From positions 1 through 22,514 of the forward strand of contig JBPCPW010000018.1 of assembly GCA_050998755.1 (NCBI GenBank): 22,514 nucleotides of DNA, written 5' to 3'. Both the position numbers and the translations under genes were made by a program. Numbering within the stretch: position 1 is the stretch's first letter; every line of letters begins with the position of its first letter. Positions 15,428 to 22,514 of this stretch are shown here, piece by piece. This stretch comes from JAXDLW01 sp050998755 (GTDB taxonomy: Bacteria > Chloroflexota > Dormibacteria > DASZGP01). The notes beneath the pieces are model-generated. The model ran no database searches. It was not told where the DNA came from and saw only the letters and a list, made by a program, of their open reading frames with translations.

Positions 15428-17222
15428 GACGCCCTGGCTGCGATCTGAGCCCGGCGACCAAGAGATTCTCCTCCTGCTCGGGATCGCGGAGAGCCCTCAG
15501 TTCGCCATGGCGCACGCCGTCCGGAAGCAGGAACTGGTAACGACCGAGCATGTTGATGTGCGCATAGCCCAGGGGGGATAGGCGCTCGATGTCGATGTCG
15601 GCGGCTGGCAGCCCGGCGCGTGCCAGGTGCTGCAGCGCCGCCTCTATATACCGGGTATTCCATAGCACGATGGCGTTGACCACGAGGCCCAGCGCGCTCA
15701 GCTGGTCCTCCTGGCCCTCGCGGTAGCGCTGGTGTAGTTCCCCGCGCTGGCCGTGGAAAACCGCCCGGGCCAGGCTGTGGCGAGCCTCGCCGCGGTTCAG
15801 TTGCGTGAGGATCCGCCTCCGGTAGGCCGCGTCGTCCAGATAGGCGAGTAGGTAGAGGGTCTTGGCGACACGCCCGAGCTCGGAGATAGCGCGAGCGACG
15901 GTGCTGGGTCGCCCACCACCCTGCAGTGCGCGGAGGAGCTCAGATGCGCGAACGCGGCCGCTCTTGAGGGAGCCAGCGACGCGGAGTAGATCGTCCCAGT
16001 TGGTCGCGATCAGGTCGACGTTGATCCGGTTCCGGGCGACGCCCTGAAGCGCGCCGTACGAAGCGCCCGGGTCCATCCGCCAGAGCCGGGCTTCGCCGAG
16101 GTCGGCCAGCCGTGGACTGAACTGGAAGCCAAGCAGCCGGAAGAGCCCGAAGACGATGTCGCTGTAGCCGGCTGTGTCCGTCATCAGCTCGGCCGGTTGC
16201 AGGCTGGTCTCCTTCTCCAGCAGCCCATCGAGGATGAACAGCGAGTCGCGAAGGGTGCCAGGGACGACGATTTGGTGAAAGCCGGTGAATTGGTCGCTGG
16301 TGTAGTTGATGTAGGTGACCCCGCTCCCGACACCGAAGTACCGGGGGTTGGGCCCGGCGTTCACGGTGCGGACCGGGACCACGAAGCGCAGCCCATCGCA
16401 CGAGGCGCCATCGCCGCCACCCCACGTCTGCGCGAGCGGGATTGCTGTCTGGTGATCCACGAGGCGCGCGTTGGCGCGCGTCAGCGTCTCGGCACGGAGA
16501 TAGTTCTGGGCCACCCACCCGAGGCGACCGCGGGTCTGGGCCGGGGTTTGCGGGCGGACCAAGGGCTCAAGTCCGATGTTGCAAGCCTCACCGATAAGCA
16601 CCGCGCAGACGCTGGTGGCGAGGTCCTCGACTCTTGCCGTCCCCTCGCTGACGTGGGTGAACTCGTCGGTGAACCCGGTCCATGCCGCCACCTCGAGGAG
16701 CAGCTCGGGCAGGTCGATGCGCGGAACCAGTGATGCGACCTGGTCGCGCAGTGAGACAAGGGTTTCTGGTTCATCCACGCGCTCCAGCGCCGTCAACACA
16801 ACGGTGGGTCGCCCGTCCCGCTGCTCGACGCGAACCGCGTGGTTGTCGTGCAGCCGCCCGGCCGTCTCGTTATAGGCGACGTCGAGCTGATGACCCAGCG
16901 CGGCCAGCTCGCGGCCGGGACTGGGCGGAAGGTCAAGCGTCCGGCACACCAACGGGCGGGCCACGTCCCAGGCTGGCCCCTGCAGCAACTTGGCGAGGGG
17001 GTCGCCGAAGCGCTCGCTGCCATGGACGAATACGTCATGATGCCGAAGCGCCACACGCAGCCGCTCGAGGACGCAGAAGGTGTACGCTCGCCGGTCGACC
17101 TCCCCGCTCGCCAGGACGACAAGTGGGTGCCAGGCACCCGTGACCACCTCGAGCGTGACGTCCTCGACGCGAACCGTCCTACTGCCCTCGAGGTCACGGA
17201 GGGCCTTCATTCCTGCGAGCAC
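15423..17222 (-). CDS. tnpA: Tn3-family transposase, C-terminal catalytic part (frameshifted tnpA)
   Basis: 599 codons from the in-frame GTG 17222, but family-like sequence in this frame already begins near 17267 (LDTIAFAATAAGEPVL), so this is the downstream half of a broken gene rather than an independent one. It holds the DDE catalytic domain: GLRFVVPVRTVNAGPNPRYF, MTDTAGYSDIVFGLFRLLGF (the TDTxGYxD block with the second Asp), NWDDLLRVAGSLKSG, and the Glu region LNRGEARHSLARAVFHGQRG followed by VVNAIVLWNTRY. The product of the intact gene cuts the 38-base ends and moves the element by replicative transposition. No further stops or frameshifts are seen, so the damage looks recent, or is a sequencing error. 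Confidence 0.82.
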   Translation of the reverse strand: MLAGMKALRDLEGSRTVRVEDVTLEVVTGAWHPLVVLASGEVDRRAYTFCVLERLRVALRHHDVFVHGSERFGDPLAKLLQGPAWDVARPLVCRTLDLPPSPGRELAALGHQLDVAYNETAGRLHDNHAVRVEQRDGRPTVVLTALERVDEPETLVSLRDQVASLVPRIDLPELLLEVAAWTGFTDEFTHVSEGTARVEDLATSVCAVLIGEACNIGLEPLVRPQTPAQTRGRLGWVAQNYLRAETLTRANARLVDHQTAIPLAQTWGGGDGASCDGLRFVVPVRTVNAGPNPRYFGVGSGVTYINYTSDQFTGFHQIVVPGTLRDSLFILDGLLEKETSLQPAELMTDTAGYSDIVFGLFRLLGFQFSPRLADLGEARLWRMDPGASYGALQGVARNRINVDLIATNWDDLLRVAGSLKSGRVRASELLRALQGGGRPSTVARAISELGRVAKTLYLLAYLDDAAYRRRILTQLNRGEARHSLARAVFHGQRGELHQRYREGQEDQLSALGLVVNAIVLWNTRYIEAALQHLARAGLPAADIDIERLSPLGYAHINMLGRYQFLLPDGVRHGELRALRDPEQEENLLVAGLRSQPGRP

Positions 17223-18463
17223 CGGTTCCCCGGCCGCTGTCGCAGCGAACGCGATCGTGTCCAGCGCGCGGGAAGGAAGCGGCGCACCAGCGAGTATCGC
17301 GAGAGCAGATCGTCGTAGTGGTGATCCTCCTCAGGCCGAGTCAGGGCACCGACAACCTCGATGGCCGCGGTCAGGTCGCGGGATGGGACCTGGGCGAAGA
17401 TGGCTGCGCGCAGAGCGGCCACATCGGGATAGTCACCGTCGAGCAGAACCATGCAGGCCTCACGGAGCCGCCGGGCGGCCGCGTCGAGTTCGGGGAGCGA
17501 CCGCAGACGCTCGCGCTGGCCAACCCGATCGACGCGGGCGAGAAGGGTTCCGATCAGCACGTCGAGAAGGGCGAGGGCGTCGTCGATGCTGGTGACCTCG
17601 ACTCGAAGCGCGAACGCGAGAAGGGTCGCCAGCCGACGCTCGGTCCCCATCCGGGCCACCGCCTGAGCCCTCGCCGCGATGGCGTAACGCGCCAGTGATT
17701 CCATGCGTCCGGCGGGAACGCTCGACACGCCGATCCGGCTGACACCGAGGGCGCGGATCTCGCGGACCCGATCCAGCGCGGCGACCAACCCCGCCGCGCT
17801 GACCGAAGTGGGACCTCGCCGCAGTCGGTCGAGCGCCGAGCTCCGCGATCCGTCAGGAGTGGTCAGGAGGCCCTCCAGCCGGATCCGCTGAGGAGTGTCC
17901 GGCAATGCCGCGAGCGTTCGCCAGAGGCGAGCGGAGGCGCGATCGCGGACCTGGGCGACAAGGCGCGAGAGGACGCTGACGCCGGGCAGAAGCACTTTGC
18001 GTTCCACAAGCCTCGCGGTAGTCAGGTCGAACAGCACGCTCGGACGCTCTGCTGCAACCCACGCTCTCGCGTACAGCCAGCGCACAAGCGCGAAGTGCTC
18101 GGGGGGATCGCCGAAATCGCGGTAGCCGTACCGTCGCTTGATCTCCGCGACGTGGTCCCACCGTGTCTCCGAGTCTTGGTATCTGCCGAGGTCGGTTGCA
18201 TCGCCGACATCGAGCTGCCTGGCCATGAACACGATCACGCCAGACGGTACGTCCGCCGGGTCAGCAAGGAACGTTCCCAGGAAGCGCACGGTTGCCAGCT
18301 GTATCGCAATGCCAAGACGGTTGTGCGCGCCCCGTCGTCGCGCGACGAGATCGTGATCCGCGCGGCTGAGGACGAAGTACCGCATCAGCTGCTGTGGCGA
18401 CGGCTCGCCGATGAAACGGCCGTACCGCGCCTCTTGCTCGGCGGTCAGGAACTCAACCGGCAT
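17207..18463 (-). CDS. tnpA: Tn3-family transposase, N-terminal part (DUF4158; frameshifted tnpA)
   Basis: 418 codons from ATG 18463. The start MPVEFLTAEQEARYGRF and the following PSPQQLMRYFVLSRADHDL mark the DUF4158 DNA-binding N-terminus of Tn3-family transposases, followed by a long helical linker. Family-like sequence continues to SLVRRFLPA; then the frame reads nonsense (RWTRSRSLRQRPGN) to a stop at 17207, while the expected LDTIAFAATAAGEP continues in the next frame. Joined, the two parts give about 1,000 residues, the normal tnpA length. A single-base loss near 17263-17272 explains it. tnpA starts 33 bases after the tnpR stop, so the two are co-transcribed. Confidence 0.82.
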   Translation of the reverse strand: MPVEFLTAEQEARYGRFIGEPSPQQLMRYFVLSRADHDLVARRRGAHNRLGIAIQLATVRFLGTFLADPADVPSGVIVFMARQLDVGDATDLGRYQDSETRWDHVAEIKRRYGYRDFGDPPEHFALVRWLYARAWVAAERPSVLFDLTTARLVERKVLLPGVSVLSRLVAQVRDRASARLWRTLAALPDTPQRIRLEGLLTTPDGSRSSALDRLRRGPTSVSAAGLVAALDRVREIRALGVSRIGVSSVPAGRMESLARYAIAARAQAVARMGTERRLATLLAFALRVEVTSIDDALALLDVLIGTLLARVDRVGQRERLRSLPELDAAARRLREACMVLLDGDYPDVAALRAAIFAQVPSRDLTAAIEVVGALTRPEEDHHYDDLLSRYSLVRRFLPARWTRSRSLRQRPGNRCSQE

Positions 18464-18496
18464 TCATCTCACTGAAGGGCCCGCCGGCTGGGCTGG

Positions 18497-19060
18497 TCAG
18501 CTCCGAGCTGGACCGAGGTGGCGATACAGAGACGCCCGGCTGACGCCGACGGTCTTGGCGATGGTCGCGACAGTGTGCTCTCGCGAGTCATACATCTGGC
18601 GAGCGACGGCGAGCTTCTCTGGGGTCATGCTCGATGGTCTTCCGCCGGCGCGACCGCGCGCCCGCGCAGCAGCCAGCCCGGCGGTCGTCCGCTCGCGGAT
18701 GAGATCCCGCTCGAACTCCGCGAGGGCGCCAAAGATGTGGGAGATGAGCTTGCCGGTGGGTGTGGTGGTGTCGATGCTCTCCCGGAGGCTCCTGAAGCCG
18801 ATGCCCCGGGCCTCGAGGTCCCCGACTGTATCGATGAGGTGGCGCAGGGAGCGACCCAGCCGGTCGAGTTTCCAGACCGCCAGGGTATCTCCCGGCCGGA
18901 GCTGGTCGAGGATCCGCACGAGCTCCCGGCGCTCGTCGAGGGCGCCACTAGCCCGCTCGACGAAGATCCGGTAACACCCCGCCGCCTTGAGCGCGTCGAG
19001 CTGCAGATCGGGGTTCTGGTCAACGGTTGAGACGCGGGCGTAACCGAGCAGGTGCCCCAT
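18497..19060 (-). CDS. tnpR: Tn3-family resolvase (serine recombinase)
   Basis: 187 residues, the normal length of TnpR. The catalytic domain opens with LLGYARVSTVDQ, whose Ser11 is the nucleophile, followed by WKLDRLGRSLRHLID (with the conserved DRLGRS) and TPTGKLISHIFGALAEFERDLIRERT, the E-helix region. The C-terminal HTH is present in KLAVARQMYDSREHTVATIA, then VSRASLYRHL. It resolves transposition cointegrates at a res site and usually represses its own promoter from there. It looks intact. The minus-strand TACGGT 6 bases before ATG 19060 suggests a leaderless start inside the res-like region. Confidence 0.92.
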   Translation of the reverse strand: MGHLLGYARVSTVDQNPDLQLDALKAAGCYRIFVERASGALDERRELVRILDQLRPGDTLAVWKLDRLGRSLRHLIDTVGDLEARGIGFRSLRESIDTTTPTGKLISHIFGALAEFERDLIRERTTAGLAAARARGRAGGRPSSMTPEKLAVARQMYDSREHTVATIAKTVGVSRASLYRHLGPARS

Positions 19061-19066
19061 CGCCGG

Positions 19067-19193
19067 ACCGTATCAGAAACCCGGGATCAGCGGGAGCGTG
19101 AGACCTTGATTATGGACACGGGTTCCGGGCCGGAACGATAGGTTCGCTGTCCGCCCGGTGGAGGACCCGTCTCAGAAAGGGTCGTTTATGAGA
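19067..19193 (-). promoter_or_regulatory. Dyad-rich res-like region with tnpR -10 box
   Basis: Directly upstream of tnpR lie TACGGT on the minus strand (19067-19072), the outward-facing pair GGACA (19114-19118) / TGTCC (19148-19152), the perfect inverted repeat GTTCC-GGGCC-GGAAC (19122-19136), and TCTCAGAAA-GGGTCG-TTTATGAGA (19170-19193, 8 of 9 positions paired). Several spaced dyads over about 100 bases before a resolvase gene is how res sites with three subsites are built. Exact subsites cannot be assigned without known relatives. Confidence 0.45.
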
Positions 19194-19568
19194 TGGAGGA
19201 CCAGCGACCGCGCGTGATGTCCGTGCGCGGGGCGTCTAGGGGTACGATGGCACGGCCTCGGCCACCTGTCGGGGGAGAAGAATGGTTACCATGCCGACGT
19301 TCTGTTCCGGGATCGGGACCGCCACTGGGCGCCGCGGCCCGCCGTACGGAAGAATCACTGTCAAGCCATACCCGAACGTCAGGTTGGAAGTACTGGTGCA
19401 GAGCTTGCCATCAGCACGACATGGGCTCACTTCGATGACCTATTCGAGAGGAGCGGGTAACCGAATGCCGGGCGAACAAGCCATGCTCAGATCAATTCCG
19501 TGCGGGTGATGGCAGGACGCCACGAGGTTCCTTTGACCCGCCTCGGAACACTGCGCAGAGGTACACGC
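19194..19568. other. Intergenic stretch without a convincing gene
   Basis: A 375-base gap between the Tn3-family region and the next gene. It has a plus-strand frame of 75 codons at 19282-19509, with a GGGGGAG sequence just upstream and TACGAT at 19243-19248, but mixed codon use and no recognisable motif; a minus-strand frame (19236-19430) overlaps it. TTCTGTTCC at 19300-19308 matches 9 bases of the inverted left repeat, but the surroundings do not. The right end of the transposon must lie here or be lost. Confidence 0.4.
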
Positions 19569-20993
19569 GTGTCCTCTATTCGAGTGGTCCCTCCGGCAGT
19601 CTGGCTCGCCGCGGTTCTGCTCGTGTGCAGCAGCTGCGCCACGGCCTCCAGCGTCTCTACCCGCGGGATTTCATGGCACCAATGCCCGGTGCGGATGATG
19701 TGCGCCGTATATCGGGCCAAGGTCGCCACCGGGACGTACGACGTCGCGCTGGCGATGCGACCCCCTCGCCGCATCAGGTCAGGCCGACGGGTCACGGTCT
19801 TCTTCAACCCCGGCGGGCCGGGGGGCTCTGCGGTGGACTACCTCGCGTCCGATCCGCCTGAGCTGAGACGGCTGGACGACGTCTCGATCCTCACATTTGA
19901 CCCGCCAGGCACCGGGCAGACGTCCCCCGCAACCTGCGGAAGGAGCAACGCCCCGGAACGATTGGCCGGAACCGTGATCGATACGGCCGACCCGGCAGCG
20001 CTCAAGGGCTTTGTGGAATCGTCCACCGGCTTTGCCCGCGCCTGCAGGAACGGTGCGGCGCGCGGAGAGGGAGCCGGCTCGGCCACCGCCGCCGACGTCA
20101 TGGAGGCGGTTCGAATGGCTGTCGGCGAGCCCACGGTCAACTTCCTCGGATTCTCGTACGGCACGGCGCTGGGCCTCGATTACGTCGCGCGATACCCGTC
20201 CGGCGTCGGCCGCTTTGTGTTGGACGGGGTGGTGCCGCTCACCATGGGCCTGAAGGAGCTCACCGACGGTCAGGCGATCAGCCTCGAGGCGGCGCTCGGG
20301 GCGTTCCTCACGCGTTGCGCCGCACCCCCGTGCCCGGCCGCCGATGCGGGGGCGACGGCGAGGATCGACTCCCTCTTCGCGGCTGCGGCGACCGTGCCCA
20401 TGCGATCCGGCTCTAGCGCGCTGTCGGGCGCCCGGCTCACCTATGCGCTGGGCATCGGGGTGGCCGAGAAAGCGAACTGGTCCAGGCTGGAGACGGCACT
20501 GGACGCCGCCTCCCACGGCGACCCTCGGCTTCTCCTCGAGATGTCGGACCAAGCCGAGGGCCGACTGCTCCACGGTGGGCACTCCGATCTGCTGGCGCAG
20601 TATTACGCAGTGGTCTGTAGCGACCACGTCGGGCCGTCCACCGTCGAGTCGATCATCGACGATGTCTCCGAACTGCGGAGATCAGCGCCGCATTTCGCGG
20701 AACTCGCCATACTCAACGCACCGTGCTTGTCGTGGCGTAGCCCCGGCGTCCCGGCGCCCGCACCCACACATGTCCGGTCGGGGTCCGTGACCATTCTGTC
20801 CGCCGAGCTCGATCCGCTCTCGCCGACGTCGTGGGCCGGACGCATGCATGCGGCGGACGCGACCTCCGTACTCGTGACGTGGCAAGGTATCGGTCACCTC
20901 GCCTACGTGAACAGCCCTTGCGCGCGCCAGATCGCGAACGGCATCTTGGACGGATTCTCCAGTGGTCCGTCGCACGACACCGTGTGTCAGTAG
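19569..20993 (+). CDS. Secreted alpha/beta hydrolase, tripeptidyl-aminopeptidase-like (TAP family)
   Basis: 474 residues from GTG 19569, chosen because AGAGG lies 7 bases before it and it opens directly on a signal peptide (VVPPAVWLAAVLLVCSSCA). An in-frame GTG at 19500 is also open but has no ribosome-binding site. The CSSC after the hydrophobic core could be a poor lipobox, so a lipoprotein is possible. The fold is that of Streptomyces-type tripeptidyl aminopeptidases: VFFNPGGPGGSAVDYL (oxyanion), FDPPGTGQTS, nucleophile elbow GFSYGTALGLDY (Ser196), Asp415 in SAELDPLSP and His443 in GIGHLAYV, followed by a Cys-containing C-terminus. It is expected to act outside the membrane on peptides or esters. 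It converges with the PQQ-repeat gene, the stops overlapping by 7 bases. Confidence 0.85.
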   Translation: MSSIRVVPPAVWLAAVLLVCSSCATASSVSTRGISWHQCPVRMMCAVYRAKVATGTYDVALAMRPPRRIRSGRRVTVFFNPGGPGGSAVDYLASDPPELRRLDDVSILTFDPPGTGQTSPATCGRSNAPERLAGTVIDTADPAALKGFVESSTGFARACRNGAARGEGAGSATAADVMEAVRMAVGEPTVNFLGFSYGTALGLDYVARYPSGVGRFVLDGVVPLTMGLKELTDGQAISLEAALGAFLTRCAAPPCPAADAGATARIDSLFAAAATVPMRSGSSALSGARLTYALGIGVAEKANWSRLETALDAASHGDPRLLLEMSDQAEGRLLHGGHSDLLAQYYAVVCSDHVGPSTVESIIDDVSELRRSAPHFAELAILNAPCLSWRSPGVPAPAPTHVRSGSVTILSAELDPLSPTSWAGRMHAADATSVLVTWQGIGHLAYVNSPCARQIANGILDGFSSGPSHDTVCQ

Positions 20994-22372
20994 GAGTAGA
21001 GCCGAACCTCGCCCGAGGAATCCGCTATGATAAATCCACCCTGGGCAAGCGTCGGTGGACAGTAGATAGCAGAGCCGAAGGTGACCTTCCACACGATCCG
21101 GCCGTCATCGCCAACGAGATACAGCGAGCGGCCACCGGCGACGAAGACACGACCATGTCCGCCCACCAGGGCCGCGAGGACGGGGCCGTCGAGGCAATCC
21201 CTCCACTGCGGCGTCTCCATTTCCGGCCCGACCCGCAGGACGCTGCCTTTGCAGGTTCGACCGGCACCATATGCACCGCCCGCAGCGAAGAGCGTCTTGC
21301 CGTCCCAGAAGGCGCTCGATATCGAGCCGCCACCTATCTCCGGTCGATCCTCGGGATTGGCTAGGTGGATCGTCGACACCGGGCCCGCGGCGATCGCGCG
21401 GCGATCGAGCAGGTAGAGGTTCCCGTCCTTGCTGGTGACGGCAATGAGGTCCCGACTTCGCCCCGACATCGCCGTTGTTAAGCGGACCGGCGTCGATCCG
21501 AAGTCACGGTCGTGTTGGACGGAGCCCGTCAGCGGGGACTGCCAGGATTGGCGGATCTGCAGCGTCCCTGGATCGAGCTCGACGACGGCCTCCGCGTAAG
21601 GTTCAGCCTGCAGGCAGTGCAGCGAATTGCCGGTCGCCAAGAAGAGCCTTCCGTCGATCACTGAGATGGATCCCCAGACGCCGGCCCCGTCGCAACTGGG
21701 CGGCACCAGCGACAATTCCGCCCGGACCGCGCCATTGCGGGGTTCTATCCGGACAATTCGACCGGTCGCTTCCGGGCAGTCACCGATCGACGCAATACCC
21801 ACATATAGAGAGTCGCCCGACAGGAGCGGCGAACTCCACACGAACGCTCCAAGTTGGTTGGTGATTCGCGTCTGCCAGATCGGCTCACCTGTGTTGGCGT
21901 CCAGGGCGGCTATGTCGCCGTGGGGGGTGGGCGTCCAGACCACCGCTCTCGAACCGATCCGGCCGACTACGGGACTTGCCCCGATGCCGACGTCGGTTAG
22001 GCCGCACACGTTCGAGGCCGGGAAGTGCCGTGCTCCGAATCGCCGCACCCAGACGGCGGCGCCGTAGCGATCCATCGCGACGAGCCGTCCGTCCCAAGTC
22101 GTGACGTAGACGAGACCGCCCGAGATTACCGGCTGGGCATAGACGGGACTCCCGAGTCGGCGCGACCATTGCAACGCTGGAACGGCGGTTGGAACCGCGG
22201 GCACTCTCGCCTCGCGCGCAGGGGTCCTGAGAAACATGGGCCATCCCTCGAGCAGCACCCCGCGTGGAGAGGCGGATTCGGGAAGAAGCAGCAGGACCGC
22301 CAAGGCGGCTGCTGCCGCCACCCGGAGAGCACTTCGCATTCCGAGGTGCCACGCGACACGCACCGACTCCAC
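20987..22372 (-). CDS. Secreted PQQ-type beta-propeller repeat protein
   Basis: 461 residues from GTG 22372, which has AAGG just before it; ATG 22339 (MRSALRVAAA) is a good alternative. A signal peptide is followed by repeated PQQ/YVTN-like blades: PVISGGLVYVTTWDGRLVAMD, IAALDANTGEPIWQTRI, SPLLSGDSLYVGI, GSISVIDGRLFLATGNSLHC, LIAVTSKDGNLYLLD and FVAGGRSLYLVGDDGRIVWK, about seven in all. This gives a beta-propeller, probably periplasmic or extracellular. The catalytic and calcium residues of true quinoprotein dehydrogenases are not evident, so it is more likely a binding or scaffold protein (BamB-like or unknown) than a PQQ enzyme. It faces the TAP-like hydrolase. Confidence 0.82.
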   Translation of the reverse strand: MESVRVAWHLGMRSALRVAAAAALAVLLLLPESASPRGVLLEGWPMFLRTPAREARVPAVPTAVPALQWSRRLGSPVYAQPVISGGLVYVTTWDGRLVAMDRYGAAVWVRRFGARHFPASNVCGLTDVGIGASPVVGRIGSRAVVWTPTPHGDIAALDANTGEPIWQTRITNQLGAFVWSSPLLSGDSLYVGIASIGDCPEATGRIVRIEPRNGAVRAELSLVPPSCDGAGVWGSISVIDGRLFLATGNSLHCLQAEPYAEAVVELDPGTLQIRQSWQSPLTGSVQHDRDFGSTPVRLTTAMSGRSRDLIAVTSKDGNLYLLDRRAIAAGPVSTIHLANPEDRPEIGGGSISSAFWDGKTLFAAGGAYGAGRTCKGSVLRVGPEMETPQWRDCLDGPVLAALVGGHGRVFVAGGRSLYLVGDDGRIVWKVTFGSAIYCPPTLAQGGFIIADSSGEVRLYSY

Positions 22373-22403
22373 CGGCGCCTTAGGCTTAGCGGGAAACAGG
22401 AGT

Positions 22404-22450
22404 GGCCCCGCTGAGCGGGGGGGCCCTACCCAGTTGGGGTGAGCTTTTTT
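22404..22450 (+). terminator. GC hairpins followed by T6
   Basis: CCCCGC-TGA-GCGGGG (22406-22420) is a perfect six-pair stem with a 3-base loop. It is followed by a small ACCC-AGTT...GGGT stem (22428-22440) and a T6 run (22445-22450). As a rightward intrinsic terminator it has no obvious rightward gene before it; it could stop antisense reading or act as a leader attenuator for a gene starting at 22465. Confidence 0.35.
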
Positions 22451-22464
22451 CGCGAGGATGAATT

Positions 22465-22514
22465 GTGGCGGTGACCGCGTTTCCTTCTCGAGCGTCCCGG
22501 TCGCGGCGCTTCGG
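22465..22514 (+). CDS. Possible start of a gene running off the right edge
   Basis: GTG 22465 has GAGG 7 bases before it (22454-22457) and opens an Arg/Ser-rich frame (VAVTAFPSRASRSRRF) to the window edge. ATG 22459 in another frame is also open. Only about 16 codons are visible, so no product can be named. Confidence 0.2.
   Translation, partial: MAVTAFPSRASRSRRF

Larger units (their letters stand above)
15390..19200 (-). mobile_element. Tn3-family transposon (tnpA frameshifted, tnpR intact), right end unresolved
   Basis: The unit consists of the left terminal repeat, tnpA (in two frames), tnpR and a dyad-rich res-like region. Both genes run leftward. No passenger gene lies between the known parts. 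The right boundary given here is only the end of the res-like region; no inverted copy of the left repeat could be recognised between 19061 and 19568. The element interrupts the GH114-like remnant. Because tnpA is broken, the copy is probably immobile unless helped in trans. Confidence 0.7.

Noticed and set aside
19137..19145. AGGTT as the second copy of the 5-base target duplication
   Set aside because: AGGTT occurs several times nearby, and the 38 bases before it are not a terminal repeat; reading across it also gives a stop in the GH114 frame.
19288..19325. TTCTGTTCC at 19300-19308 as right terminal repeat of the transposon
   Set aside because: Nine bases match the inverted left repeat, but the remaining 29 positions do not match above chance.
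19282..19509. Possible 75-residue gene with a GGGGGAG upstream
   Set aside because: Codon use is mixed, no motif is seen and a similar minus-strand frame overlaps; kept only as a remark in the intergenic entry.

Overview
The window is high-GC, densely coded bacterial chromosome with a mobile, partly decayed stretch in its middle. The taxon cannot be fixed by eye. High GC, many GTG starts, and several starts placed directly after a TANNNT hexamer (leaderless-type) fit an Actinomycetota or a Chloroflexota/Ca. Dormibacterota-like soil lineage; this is inference only.

Left part (1-7228), mostly housekeeping: the 3' end of pyrF; a convergent small membrane protein; then a rightward run. The run holds a TIGR00300-family (ornithine cyclodeaminase/LOR-SDH type) enzyme followed 9 bases later by a class II histone-deacetylase-like amidohydrolase, a secreted coiled-coil/SpoIID-domain protein, two overlapping half-size TauE/SafE (TSUP) membrane proteins, and a double zinc-ribbon protein. 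A convergent XerC/XerD-type tyrosine recombinase closes this block.

Middle (7330-10572): a tight three-gene unit, AraC-type regulator - VOC (glyoxalase-fold) protein - short UvrA paralogue. It looks like a regulated self-protection module against a DNA-acting compound. It is followed by a leftward pair (a 100-residue protein built of two 40-residue repeats with a basic tail, plus a four-helix membrane protein) and a divergent pyridoxamine-phosphate-oxidase-fold protein.

Accessory part (11886-19200): a 5'-truncated dihydrofolate-reductase-family remnant, a stand-alone response-regulator receiver, a ribbon-helix-helix/PIN toxin-antitoxin pair whose toxin appears to lack one acidic active-site residue, a DUF2786 protein, an alpha/beta hydrolase, and a wrecked GH114-like gene. 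A Tn3-family transposon is inserted in the GH114-like gene. Its 38-base left terminal repeat is recognisable, tnpA is broken by a one-base frameshift, and tnpR (serine resolvase) looks intact. A dyad-rich, res-like region lies upstream of tnpR; the right terminal repeat was not found.

Right end (19569-22514): a secreted tripeptidyl-aminopeptidase-like hydrolase and a secreted PQQ-type beta-propeller protein converge with overlapping stop codons. A GC hairpin with a T6 run and the possible start of another gene finish the window. No tRNA, rRNA or CRISPR array was seen.
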